Made by a program: the position numbers and the translations under genes. 32,876 nt of DNA from Gudongella sp964604145 (GTDB taxonomy: Bacteria > Bacillota > Clostridia > Tissierellales > Tissierellaceae): NCBI GenBank assembly GCA_964604145.1, contig CAZRXS010000012.1, positions 1-32,876 of the forward strand, written 5' to 3'. Below the pieces are notes generated by a model that saw nothing but the letters and a program-made list of their open reading frames with translations, was not told the DNA's origin and did not search any database. How positions within the stretch are numbered: the stretch's first letter is position 1; each line of letters starts with the position of its first letter. This document shows, piece by piece, positions 15,755 through 23,612 of the stretch.

Positions 15755-16984
15755 TTAAGACATCAATCTTTTTTCCCCTTCTATAGCTTTTAAAGGTGCT
15801 ATATCCATAGAATGTTCAAGCGTTCCCATATATTCGCCATTTTCATCTCTTACTGCAAAATATTGGATCAATACAAATTTATCTCCTACTTGGAGCCAAA
15901 ATTTTTCAGTATCCTTTTTGCCATCCTTAAAGTCCTCTACTAATTCTTCAACTATATGCGCACTCTTTGGTGGATGACAATTTTCTACTTTTCTTCCTAT
16001 AATAGCTTTTGTTCTTGCAAAAATCCTCTCTTTTCCTTGCGAAAAATACTTTACTACATCATCTTTATCCACAAATGTAAAATCTCCCGGTATATGATTT
16101 AACATCAGTGTAAGTTCTTTTGAGGAAAGAATACCTGTTTCAAATTTTATAAACCCGCTCTCTGTAATTCTTTTATCTTCTTCTTTTTTCAATATGTCAA
16201 TTCTCTTTAATTCCCACTCTTTTTGTGGTGGTATTAGAGTATATCCAATCTCATCAGAACCTTCATATACCTTTATCCATTCATCTTCTGTCAATGTATC
16301 TAGGCACATTGGAAAGAGAATGCTCTCTTCTTTAAATAGCATATCCTTTATTTGACTTGTAGCGGCTTCTATTTTTTCTTTTACATCTTCCTTGTTACCC
16401 GTATAGTTTTTTAACGCTTCTTTTGCCAGTTTTATTTTCTCTCGTATTTCATCATCTACTCCCCACATAACCTGCGGTGGTGCAGTTATTCCTGCTTTTT
16501 CAAGATATGGAAATATCAAATTTTCTTTTCTGCTATAGTGCTTGTCAATATCCCATAATAAATTTATTTTTTCTATTAAGTCAAACTTATTGTCGTCACT
16601 GTCATCTTCCATAAAATTATCTAAAGCAAGTTTAATATCCTTATCCATTAATTCTTCTAAAGCTTTGTTTTCTTCTCTTAAAGTATAAATCGGATGACCT
16701 GGAACCTGTTCTGGATGATGAATCTCTTCTAAGGATCCTTTAAAAACTTCAGCATGAACATCGCATAAGTATTGTATTTCTTCGATAGGAAGACCATCTT
16801 TTACCAAAGCTACCTCCATCATAGAAATCTCTAGCGGCGATACATCTTTAATAACATCAGCGAACTTGTCCTTCACCTCTTCTACACTTTTTCCAGCATG
16901 CAATTCCATAATTACCTCTTTTAACTTTGCCTGCTTTTCTTTATCGACTGTTATTTTATCCCTATTGTTGATTAATTCGCTCAT
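15755..16984 (-). CDS. DUF438, hemerythrin-like and PAS domain protein
   Basis: A 409-residue cytoplasmic protein with three modules: DUF438 (about 18-85), a hemerythrin-like HHE region (about 88-235) and a C-terminal PAS domain (about 285-400). The HHE region has candidate iron ligands in H89/H90, H97, H149, E154 and E219/E220 (HHPEQVPGHPIY, DKHYSRKENLIFPYLEK, KEESILFPM). The PAS part contains the NCHPPKSAHIVEEL motif typical of this family. These proteins are frequent in anaerobes and are thought to sense or bind O2, NO or redox state, but no defined output domain is present and the function is unproven. The AAGGAGG site before the ATG is strong. It probably forms a two-gene unit with the downstream DJ-1 gene. 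Confidence 0.88.
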   Translation of the reverse strand: MSELINNRDKITVDKEKQAKLKEVIMELHAGKSVEEVKDKFADVIKDVSPLEISMMEVALVKDGLPIEEIQYLCDVHAEVFKGSLEEIHHPEQVPGHPIYTLREENKALEELMDKDIKLALDNFMEDDSDDNKFDLIEKINLLWDIDKHYSRKENLIFPYLEKAGITAPPQVMWGVDDEIREKIKLAKEALKNYTGNKEDVKEKIEAATSQIKDMLFKEESILFPMCLDTLTEDEWIKVYEGSDEIGYTLIPPQKEWELKRIDILKKEEDKRITESGFIKFETGILSSKELTLMLNHIPGDFTFVDKDDVVKYFSQGKERIFARTKAIIGRKVENCHPPKSAHIVEELVEDFKDGKKDTEKFWLQVGDKFVLIQYFAVRDENGEYMGTLEHSMDIAPLKAIEGEKRLMS

Positions 16985-17065
16985 CTTATCTCCTCCTTAT
17001 ATTTATTCTATTAATAATAGATACCCTTAATTATCAATTGTTAATTAATATAAATTCTAGATACT

Positions 17066-17104
17066 TTTAAAAAAACATGGCTTAAATAAAACCATGTTTT
17101 TTTC
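17066..17104 (-). terminator. Rho-independent terminator after the lipoprotein gene
   Basis: AAAAAAACATGG and CCATGTTTTTTT arms surround a short AT-rich loop directly after the lipoprotein stop. It is symmetrical enough to act in both directions. Confidence 0.85.
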
Positions 17105-17111
17105 TTAACAT

Positions 17112-18071
17112 CTATTTAAATTCTCGTAGGACCCTTACTGACTCTTCTATATACTGGTCTGCTAATTTCATAATACTATCATCTACAATCATATTATTAT
17201 CTCTTATAGCGCTTATATATTCATGTATCATGCTAGAAGTTACATAGCCCTCGTTAGCTGCTGTGTTTTGGTATGATTTAAATACATTTTCAAATATAAG
17301 ATTTGTATCATACTCTGCTATTGGTGTATTTGGGAGTCCTTTGTAGTAATTTGTTAGATGCATCTGATAACTTTCCAATAGTACCTCTTGCCTTGGTCCA
17401 TTGATATACCTATTTAGGTAGTTTTCAATTTTTAATATTCTTTCTCCTAACTCATCAAATGTTATTAATAATGCTCCATCTGCATAAGCAGGGTTTTCCA
17501 GTTCTTCTGACTGAAGATCTAGATATTCTTTCCACTCACTAGATACTTTATCCCCAAAATCCATTAACTTTGTGTAATCAATAGCCGGTTCTATGGAGCC
17601 TTCTCTACTTAGTATCCTATAGTAATTTTCATGTGCTTCTTCAACTTTTTCTTTCAATTTTTCGTTTTTAATTTCATCTATTTTATCTTCTTTTAAATAT
17701 CCATCAACATCAATAATATTTACTAACTCAAAATCTGTATCCAATTCTTCTAGTTCAATTCTCAAATCCTCTAATTCTCTCTTCATAGCAGACTCTAAAC
17801 CATCTAGCATTGTATTTCCCTCTAATTGACTAACCTTTGAAAGGTTTTCCTTGATAAATTCATTCAGTTTTTCAACCGGTTTTTCATCATCAACTAGCTT
17901 TTGGTATTCATCTAAAATCTCTTTCTTCTCGTCTTCCTCTAACTCTTCTACAGGTTCTTCTACTACAGGTGGAGAAGTTTCTTCTAATGGTGGTTCTTCC
18001 TTTTTACAAGCTGCAATTGTGAAAACTATCACTATAGATAAAAATAAAATTAATAAATTTTTCTTATTCAT
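17112..18071 (-). CDS. Putative glutamate-rich lipoprotein of unknown function
   Basis: A 319-residue protein with a lipoprotein signal: basic start MNKKNLL, hydrophobic core and lipobox TIAAC with the modified cysteine at C22. An acidic, proline-containing linker (about 25-50) follows. The rest is predicted to be highly helical and charged, with long E/K-rich stretches (about 45-175). It resembles the loose group of lipoproteins annotated DUF3829 or YiiG-like, but I cannot assign a family with certainty. Mature location: outer face of the cytoplasmic membrane. The ATG is preceded by AGAGGTG. It is followed by a strong terminator and preceded by a 191-base spacer, so it is monocistronic. Confidence 0.8.
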   Translation of the reverse strand: MNKKNLLILFLSIVIVFTIAACKKEEPPLEETSPPVVEEPVEELEEDEKKEILDEYQKLVDDEKPVEKLNEFIKENLSKVSQLEGNTMLDGLESAMKRELEDLRIELEELDTDFELVNIIDVDGYLKEDKIDEIKNEKLKEKVEEAHENYYRILSREGSIEPAIDYTKLMDFGDKVSSEWKEYLDLQSEELENPAYADGALLITFDELGERILKIENYLNRYINGPRQEVLLESYQMHLTNYYKGLPNTPIAEYDTNLIFENVFKSYQNTAANEGYVTSSMIHEYISAIRDNNMIVDDSIMKLADQYIEESVRVLREFK

Positions 18072-18262
18072 TTTAGCACCTCTCTTTTATTATTATGCAT
18101 TATTTAATATACTTATACCCAATTAAAGAGGTGTTCCCTATAAAAAAGTCTTTACAATATAATTACAGTTTCAATCTATTGCCATAGAACATGCTTGTCT
18201 CTTTGGAGTTTTACATACTAATACAGCTTTCGGTGTTTAATTTATCTTTACCATCATTTTTT

Positions 18263-19378
18263 CTAATCGCTATCTGGAATAAGTAAGTGAGAAATTGAAT
18301 TTGTAAGCTTTTCTATTAAAAAACCTGAATATAAATTTCTATCACTAGATTGATTGTAGATAGAATATATACCTTTAAATCCCCTATTGTAGAATTCCTG
18401 ATAGCCTTCACCTAAATCTGCAAATATTCCAGCAATAGGCACATGATTTCTATATGCTATCTCTGAAAGGGCAAGCATACCCCTATGGGTTTTAGATAAT
18501 TTTGATAATTCTTTACATCCAACAATAATTAAGTCCATCTCTTTTATTAAATTGTTTGCATCTGTTATTTCAATAAAAGAATCTATGTATGAAAGTACTT
18601 TGGCATTTAAAAATGCAATTAATCCACCTGCAGCTCCTCCTCCTGCACCGCTAGCCCTATACTTTTCAATATCTATACCTAGATGTTTTTCTATCTCTAG
18701 TGCAAAGTTGATAAGGCCCCTATCCATTCTTTGAATCATCAATGAATTTGCACCTTTTATAGGTCCATATTCATATGCTATCCCTCTTACCCCAGAAAAT
18801 AATTTTGAATAATTGCTTACTACAATAAATTCTGATTCATAGACCCTCTTATCTACTTTTGAACTATCTATATTCCTTATATTATATAATCCCTTGCCGT
18901 TTAGCTCCACTGGATTATTATCTGAATCTAGAAATCTAAACCCTAGTGCAGATAAAAAACCTATGCCTCCATCATTAGTTGCTGTTCCTGTTGTAAATAC
19001 ATAAAACTTTCTATAACCCTTGTCCATAGCATCCTTTACCATTAATCCACTTCCCAAAGTTGAAGTTTGAAGAGGGTTTTTTTCATCTTCAGATAGCCAT
19101 TTTAACCCGGAAGCTTCCCTAAGGGCTATAATTACAGAATTATTAATAATACCGTAGTTTGAATTTATATCCCTTCCTAAAGGATCCAAAGTTCCTACGC
19201 TAGTTATCTTACCTCCAAACATTCTTGATTGCTCAATGGGATTCCTCCCGCTTAATAGGGGATAGTCTCGAATAACTACATTCTTTTTAGCTGTTTCTAT
19301 CCCTGTTTTCATATGTTCAGACATCTTATCAGCATTCATAACATTTCCAAGTCCACATGGAGCTAATAGTATATTCAA
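18263..19378 (-). CDS. Divergent glycerate-kinase-like protein (probably not a normal kinase)
   Basis: A 371-residue relative of type II glycerate kinases (GarK/GlxK). Matching parts are KNPLQTSTLGSGLM, the glycine-rich TGTATNDGGIGFLSALGFRF (about 130-149), YGPIKGAN and GAGGGAAGGLIAFLN (about 244-258). Several motifs typical of the family are replaced: the N-terminal PDSFK reads PCGLG, the DGGEGT motif reads SGRNPI, and GEGR-D-QT--GK near the end reads GCKELSKLSKTHRG. Loss of three separate conserved motifs in an intact reading frame suggests a changed substrate or a pseudoenzyme rather than a decaying gene. The start is a TTG with a good AGGAGG eight bases upstream, and no ATG fits. A terminator separates it from the upstream flavodiiron gene. 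Confidence 0.8.
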   Translation of the reverse strand: MNILLAPCGLGNVMNADKMSEHMKTGIETAKKNVVIRDYPLLSGRNPIEQSRMFGGKITSVGTLDPLGRDINSNYGIINNSVIIALREASGLKWLSEDEKNPLQTSTLGSGLMVKDAMDKGYRKFYVFTTGTATNDGGIGFLSALGFRFLDSDNNPVELNGKGLYNIRNIDSSKVDKRVYESEFIVVSNYSKLFSGVRGIAYEYGPIKGANSLMIQRMDRGLINFALEIEKHLGIDIEKYRASGAGGGAAGGLIAFLNAKVLSYIDSFIEITDANNLIKEMDLIIVGCKELSKLSKTHRGMLALSEIAYRNHVPIAGIFADLGEGYQEFYNRGFKGIYSIYNQSSDRNLYSGFLIEKLTNSISHLLIPDSD

Positions 19379-19393
19379 ATTACCACCCTCCTT

Positions 19394-19422
19394 CTAAAAA
19401 TTAAGGCAGGTCACACCTGCCT
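19394..19422 (-). terminator. Rho-independent terminator after the flavodiiron gene
   Basis: GGCAGGT and ACCTGCC arms with a GTG loop (19405-19421), followed on the minus strand by TTAATTTTT. It is compact and strong. Confidence 0.9.
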
Positions 19423-19427
19423 AAACT

Positions 19428-20618
19428 TTAATCAAATTTATTAGCAAAGCTTTTTCCAAATTCTATACAAGCCAATCTAGCCTCTTCATCTGGATTCCAT
19501 AGAGCTTTTATACCATCTTGTACTAGTTCAAAACCTGCTGACTTTAAACTATCCTCTAGGATACCAACAGATTCTCCACTCCAACCATATGAAGCAAATG
19601 CGGCTGCTTTTTTATTCTTAAAACCAATACCATGAACCATACTCATAAGTCCACCAACTGCATGTTGTATAGATTTATTTACAGTTGAACTACCTAGTAG
19701 TAGGCCTTTTGATTTAAATATCTCTGTTATAACATTGTTTTTATCAGTAATTGCTGCATTAAATAATTTAACATTAACTTCTGGATGAACTTCTAAGATA
19801 CCTTCTCTTATAGCTTCTGCCATTCTTCTTGTACCACCCCACATTGAGTCATAGACCACTGATATCTGGTCTTCTTGGTAGTCATCTGCCCACTCTAGAT
19901 ATTTCTCTACGATTTGTGCAGGATTATCTCTCCACATAATCCCATGAGAAGGTGCAATAAGATTAAGTGGCAAATTAAAGCCTAAAACCTCATTAATTTT
20001 CAATGTAACCAATTTATTAAAAGGAGTTAGTATATTTGCGTAATACTTTATTGCCTCCTCCCAAAGTTCACATTGGTCAACCTTGTCATTGTACATAAAC
20101 TCTGATGCATAATGTTGGCCAAATGCATCATTACTAAATAAAATATTTTCACCACTCATATAGGTGAACATACTATCTGGCCAGTGAAGCATTCTAGCTT
20201 CGACAAATGTCAGTGTAGATTCCCCAATGTCTAATGTATCTCCAGTTTTTATTTCTACAAAATTCCAATCTTCATGGAAATGTCCTTTAAGTATCTTCTT
20301 GCCATTTGCTGTGCAATAAACTGGTGTGTTTGGTATCTCTTTAAGTAATAATGGTAAGGCTCCACTATGGTCAATTTCTGAATGTTGTGCAATAATATAG
20401 TCAATCTCATTTAAGTCGATTTCTCTCTTTAAATTCTCAACAAACTCCCTTCCATGAGGTTCCCACACTGTATCAATTAAAACTGTCTTTTCGTCTCTTA
20501 TAAGATATGAATTATATGAGGATCCCCTGTCAGTAGAATACTCATCCCCATGAAATCTCCTAAGTTCCCAGTCAATCTTACCTACCCATGTTACCTTGTC
20601 TGTAATTTTAAAACTCAT
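19428..20618 (-). CDS. A-type flavodiiron protein (FprA-like O2/NO reductase)
   Basis: A 396-residue flavodiiron protein of the simple class A. The N-terminal metallo-beta-lactamase-like domain has all the diiron ligands: H79, E81, D83 and H84 in AQHSEIDHSG, H145 in RMLHWPDSMF, D164 in FSNDAFGQHY and H225 in APSHGIMWR. The C-terminal flavodoxin domain (about 253-396) has the FMN loop VYDSMWGGTRRMA. Such enzymes reduce O2 to water and NO to N2O with electrons from rubredoxin or a similar donor, and protect anaerobes. No rubredoxin gene is adjacent. An AGGAGG site precedes the ATG. A Crp/Fnr regulator lies upstream across a repeat-rich spacer; regulation by it is possible, but I see no FNR-like box in this gene's leader. 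Confidence 0.95.
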   Translation of the reverse strand: MSFKITDKVTWVGKIDWELRRFHGDEYSTDRGSSYNSYLIRDEKTVLIDTVWEPHGREFVENLKREIDLNEIDYIIAQHSEIDHSGALPLLLKEIPNTPVYCTANGKKILKGHFHEDWNFVEIKTGDTLDIGESTLTFVEARMLHWPDSMFTYMSGENILFSNDAFGQHYASEFMYNDKVDQCELWEEAIKYYANILTPFNKLVTLKINEVLGFNLPLNLIAPSHGIMWRDNPAQIVEKYLEWADDYQEDQISVVYDSMWGGTRRMAEAIREGILEVHPEVNVKLFNAAITDKNNVITEIFKSKGLLLGSSTVNKSIQHAVGGLMSMVHGIGFKNKKAAAFASYGWSGESVGILEDSLKSAGFELVQDGIKALWNPDEEARLACIEFGKSFANKFD

Positions 20619-20684
20619 TTTTTTGACCTCCTTTTATTTTATATAATCTCCTTTTGGAGTTATAGACGGTTGTTGGTTAGACAC

Positions 20685-20902
20685 GGATAGACAGAGTCGT
20701 CTATCCCTACGTATGTCGTCCTGAGCTTGTCGTAGGATCTTATATTCTAATTAACAATAGTTCAACAATTGTTCAGCCATCGTTTAACATTTCCTACTTT
20801 CTGCTTTCTGCTTTCTAACTAATCTTTATAATTGTGATTTGTGATTTGTGAATTATGAATTATCTTCTCCATTGTGATTTGTGAACTGTGAATTATGAAT
20901 TG
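20685..20902. repeat. Intergenic repeat cluster upstream of the flavodiiron gene
   Basis: This spacer has no ORF. It holds a CCCTAC-tailed hairpin with arms GGATAGAC and GTCTATCC and loop AGAGTC (20685-20711), then a GTCCTGAGCTTGTCGTAGGATC element (20719-20739), a short tandem of CTTTCTG (about 20795-20816) and two TTGTGATTTGTGAA-type arrays (20831-20861, 20871-20902). The hairpin and the arrays have relatives in the other intergenic clusters of this window. Confidence 0.8.
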
Positions 20903-20907
20903 AAATA

Positions 20908-21585
20908 TCATTCAATATTTTCAAGTTCTTCTCTTGATAAAATATGGATCTTTTTATGACCCTCTAGTTTTATTATACCCAATTCTTGAAAAGTACTCAG
21001 CTTTCTACTTAAAGATTCTTGGCTCATCCCTAGGTAGCTTGCCCAGTCTCCTTTTGTAGTCTTTAAATCTAATATATCGCCATCTGCTTCTTCAAGTATG
21101 CTTTTAGCTATTCTTTTTTCAACTGATGACAAACTAATGTCCTCAATCAAACTTTCCGCGCTTTGCAGCCTCTTACTTAACTCTTCAAGGATTTTAACTG
21201 CTATTGAAGGAAACCTTGCCATAATGCCTTTTATATCTTGGCTATCTATTTTACACATTATCGTCTTTTCAAGTGCAATAGCATTATCCTTAGTAAGGGC
21301 ATTTGTGAACAAACTAAGTTCGCCCATAAATTCTCCTGGACCAAGAACCCTTATAATTTGTTCTTTTCCAGCTTCATTTACCCTAGTTACTTTTACCCTA
21401 CCTTTATGGATTACATAAAGGCTATCGTGTTTAGAGCCAGCCATATATATCATTTCGCCTTTATCAAGCGCTTTTTCAGATGTTATGAGGGCGATTTCAT
21501 ACATTTCATCCTTTGTAAGATTGCCAAATATTGGCACTAACTCTATGCAGTTTTGTCCTTCTCTTTCACTACAATTACACTTCAT
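20908..21585 (-). CDS. Crp/Fnr-family transcriptional regulator with FNR-like cysteines
   Basis: A 225-residue regulator with a cyclic-nucleotide-binding-type beta-roll (about 18-130), a dimer helix (about 130-150) and a winged HTH (about 150-215). The recognition helix contains MSQESLSRKL, with the E-x-x-S-R pattern that in FNR reads TTGAT half-sites. The N-terminus carries C3, C5 and C13, and C111 sits in the beta-roll. FNR of E. coli also has three N-terminal cysteines and one near position 122, so an iron-sulfur or thiol redox sensor is plausible but not shown; the spacing differs from FNR. The neighbouring flavodiiron gene fits a role in O2 or NO response. The ATG follows GGAGAG. A weak TTGAT-like half-site lies in its own promoter region. 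Confidence 0.9.
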   Translation of the reverse strand: MKCNCSEREGQNCIELVPIFGNLTKDEMYEIALITSEKALDKGEMIYMAGSKHDSLYVIHKGRVKVTRVNEAGKEQIIRVLGPGEFMGELSLFTNALTKDNAIALEKTIMCKIDSQDIKGIMARFPSIAVKILEELSKRLQSAESLIEDISLSSVEKRIAKSILEEADGDILDLKTTKGDWASYLGMSQESLSRKLSTFQELGIIKLEGHKKIHILSREELENIE

Positions 21586-21616
21586 ATTCTCTCTCCAATT
21601 GCCATAAGTTTTTTAA

Positions 21617-21697
21617 TCATCTTTTAAGAATCTTCGTCCAAACTTTTATAACTTTTTGGATTTTATCCATTACAGCAATTATACCCATTATTTTCAT
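21617..21697 (-). CDS. Possible small ORF, 26-residue cationic amphipathic peptide
   Basis: A 26-codon ORF starts 112 bases before the Crp/Fnr gene start and ends 31 bases before it. The peptide begins MKIMGIIAVMDK and ends KVWTKILKR. It would form an amphipathic helix with lysines at 12, 15, 18, 22 and 25 on one face and Ile, Val, Met and Trp on the other, and it has no signal peptide. A weak GGTG ribosome binding site lies six bases before the ATG. In size and character it resembles small surfactant peptides (delta-hemolysin or PSM-like) or a leader peptide, but such ORFs also arise by chance in AT-rich DNA, and a TATAAT sequence overlaps it. Confidence 0.25.
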   Translation of the reverse strand: MKIMGIIAVMDKIQKVIKVWTKILKR

Positions 21698-21806
21698 ATT
21701 AAACACCATCAATGTGGCAATTTATTCTTTTTCTTAGCATCCCTTAAGATTCATTTTACAAGTTGGAAATCTTGTTGTTAATTTAATACTTTTTAGCCAG
21801 TTTATA

Positions 21807-21851
21807 ATAAAAAAAGATTAACTCTTTGTTGTAAAGGAGTTAATCTTTTTA
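21807..21851 (-). terminator. Rho-independent terminator after the DEAD-box helicase gene
   Basis: AAAAAGATTAACTC and GAGTTAATCTTTTT arms with a 12-base loop, followed by a T-run on the minus strand, directly after the stop codon of the helicase gene. Confidence 0.88.
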
Positions 21852-23462
21852 TTATTTTCTCTTTTTCTTTTTCTCACTTGCTCTTTCTACCCTTACTTTC
21901 TGGCCTTTTAATTTCTTGCCAGTTAGTCCTTCTATTACCGTTTCTGCATAATCGCTTTGTACTTCCATAAATGTGAAACTATCAAATACATCTATTTTCC
22001 CTATTAATTTTTTACTTAATCCTGTTTCTTGAAATATAGCTGTAAGCAGGTGTCTTGGACTAAACCCTTGGTTTTTCCCGATATTTATATGGAGTCTAGT
22101 AGTTGTAGATAAAGTCTTATACTTCTTCTGTGTATCAACCATATCTAGCTCTTGGTGTTTGTCCATCAACTTATTTTCTTTTAAATATAGCTTTAACAAT
22201 GCTGCTGCAATATCAAATGAATTTTGTTCTTCTTGGAGAAGAGTATCTAACATTGTTGAATATTTCTTTAAATCCTCTGACTCAATCTCTTCCCTAATTT
22301 TTGCAAGTATAGAATCTGCATATTGATCTTGTATTTCGCTTAATGTTGGGAGATCTAGTCTTACAATCTTAGTTTTTGTAAACTTTTGGATGTCCTTTAA
22401 TTTATATATCTCTCTTCCTGAAACAAAGCTAACTGCTCTTCCAGCCCTTCCAGCTCTTGCTGTTCTACCTATTCTATGAACATAATACTCTTCATCTTGT
22501 GGAACATCGTAGTTTACTACCATATCAATATCATCGACATCCAGGCCTCTTGCTGCGACATCAGTAGCTACCAATATATCAATATTTCCATTTCTGAATT
22601 TCCCCATTACATTATCTCTTTGATTTTGTTTTAAATCTCCATGTAATCCATCAACTGAGTAACCTCTTCCTTGAAGTTCCCCTGTTAGCTCATCTACTTT
22701 TCTTTTGGTGTTACAAAACACAAGTGTAAGCTTTGGGTTTTCAATATCAATAAGTCTACTAAGAATCTCTGTCTTCATATGTGACTTTAATTCATAATAA
22801 AATTGCTCTACTTCTGGAACTGTCATTTCCTTATGAACAACTTTAATAAATTCTGGATTTTTCTGGTACTTTGATGCAAATTTTCTAATCTCTGGCGGCA
22901 TAGTTGCTGAGAAGAATATGGTTTGTCTGTTTACATCTATCTTATTTATTACAAATTCTATATCATCTCTAAATCCCATATCAAACATTTCATCTGCTTC
23001 ATCTAAAACCATCATCTTAACATTGCCTAGTTTTAAAGTCCGTCTCTTTATGTGGTCGATCACTCTACCTGGAGTTCCTACTACTATCTGAACGCCCCTT
23101 TTTAAGGCTCTAATTTGTCTATCTATAGGCTGTCCGCCGTATATAGGCAGGACATTTAAGGCTCTTTTAAATTTTCCAAGTCTAGTAATTTCTTGTGCTA
23201 CTTGAATTGATAGCTCTCTTGTTGGACATAAAATAAGCGCTTGCACAGAATTGTCCTTTAGATTTATCATTTCAAGAATTGGTATTCCAAATGCTGCTGT
23301 CTTCCCTGTTCCTGTTTGTGCCTGACCGATAATATCTTTGCCCTCCATCAATATGGGTATGGCCCTTAACTGAATCGGTGATGCCTCTTCGAAGCCCATT
23401 GCCTCAACAGCTTTTTTAATATCATCCGATAAGTTCATTTCTTCAAATCTCAATTTTTCCAT
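21852..23462 (-). CDS. DEAD-box ATP-dependent RNA helicase (CshA/DeaD-like, DbpA-type C-terminus)
   Basis: A 536-residue helicase. It has the Q-motif (F, then SPIQLRAIP about 28-36), Walker A AQTGTGKT (48-55), PTRELSIQV, TPGRV, DEAD (154-157) and SAT (185-187). The second RecA domain has VATDVAARGLDVDDIDMVVN and HRIGRTARAGR. A C-terminal domain (about 450-525, LHINIGKNQGFSPRHLLTAI) matches the RNA-binding domain of DbpA/DeaD, followed by a basic tail. It unwinds structured RNA in ribosome assembly or mRNA decay and cold adaptation; the exact partner is not deducible. I choose the ATG at 23462; AAGGAGG lies 12 bases upstream, rather far. The longer in-frame extension upstream would place the start before the ribosome binding site. 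Confidence 0.95.
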   Translation of the reverse strand: MEKLRFEEMNLSDDIKKAVEAMGFEEASPIQLRAIPILMEGKDIIGQAQTGTGKTAAFGIPILEMINLKDNSVQALILCPTRELSIQVAQEITRLGKFKRALNVLPIYGGQPIDRQIRALKRGVQIVVGTPGRVIDHIKRRTLKLGNVKMMVLDEADEMFDMGFRDDIEFVINKIDVNRQTIFFSATMPPEIRKFASKYQKNPEFIKVVHKEMTVPEVEQFYYELKSHMKTEILSRLIDIENPKLTLVFCNTKRKVDELTGELQGRGYSVDGLHGDLKQNQRDNVMGKFRNGNIDILVATDVAARGLDVDDIDMVVNYDVPQDEEYYVHRIGRTARAGRAGRAVSFVSGREIYKLKDIQKFTKTKIVRLDLPTLSEIQDQYADSILAKIREEIESEDLKKYSTMLDTLLQEEQNSFDIAAALLKLYLKENKLMDKHQELDMVDTQKKYKTLSTTTRLHINIGKNQGFSPRHLLTAIFQETGLSKKLIGKIDVFDSFTFMEVQSDYAETVIEGLTGKKLKGQKVRVERASEKKKKRK

Positions 23463-23497
23463 TAAAATAATTTTCCTCCTTGTTCTTAACCTTACTA

Positions 23498-23526
23498 AGT
23501 ATATATGCATTTATTGCAAATAGCAA
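23498..23526 (-). promoter_or_regulatory. Probable sigma-A promoter of the DEAD-box helicase gene
   Basis: TTGCTA (23521-23526), a 17-base spacer and TATACT (23498-23503) on the minus strand, close enough to the start codon to give a short leader of about 30 bases. A TATAAT further upstream with a TTTAGA box is an alternative. Confidence 0.5.
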
Positions 23527-23612
23527 ATTATATTTTTTAACAATTAAATTTCTAAAATTTTAATATGATAATAATAAACAGTGTTTAATTACGTTAAAGA
23601 CTGATGTTGTGC

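Noticed and set aside
18171..18236. Minus-strand open stretch (peptide containing KAVLVCKTPKRQ) after the glycerate-kinase-like gene
   Set aside because: It has no start codon and is closed by stops; it may be a gene remnant, but 22 codons are too few to support this.
18191..18286. Plus-strand ORF of 31 codons overlapping the glycerate-kinase-like gene end
   Set aside because: No ribosome binding site, overlaps a confident gene on the other strand, and the peptide has no recognisable features.
20619..20700. FNR box in the flavodiiron gene leader
   Set aside because: No TTGAT or ATCAA half-site is found in this stretch; only a small CTCC-AAAA-GGAG hairpin is present.
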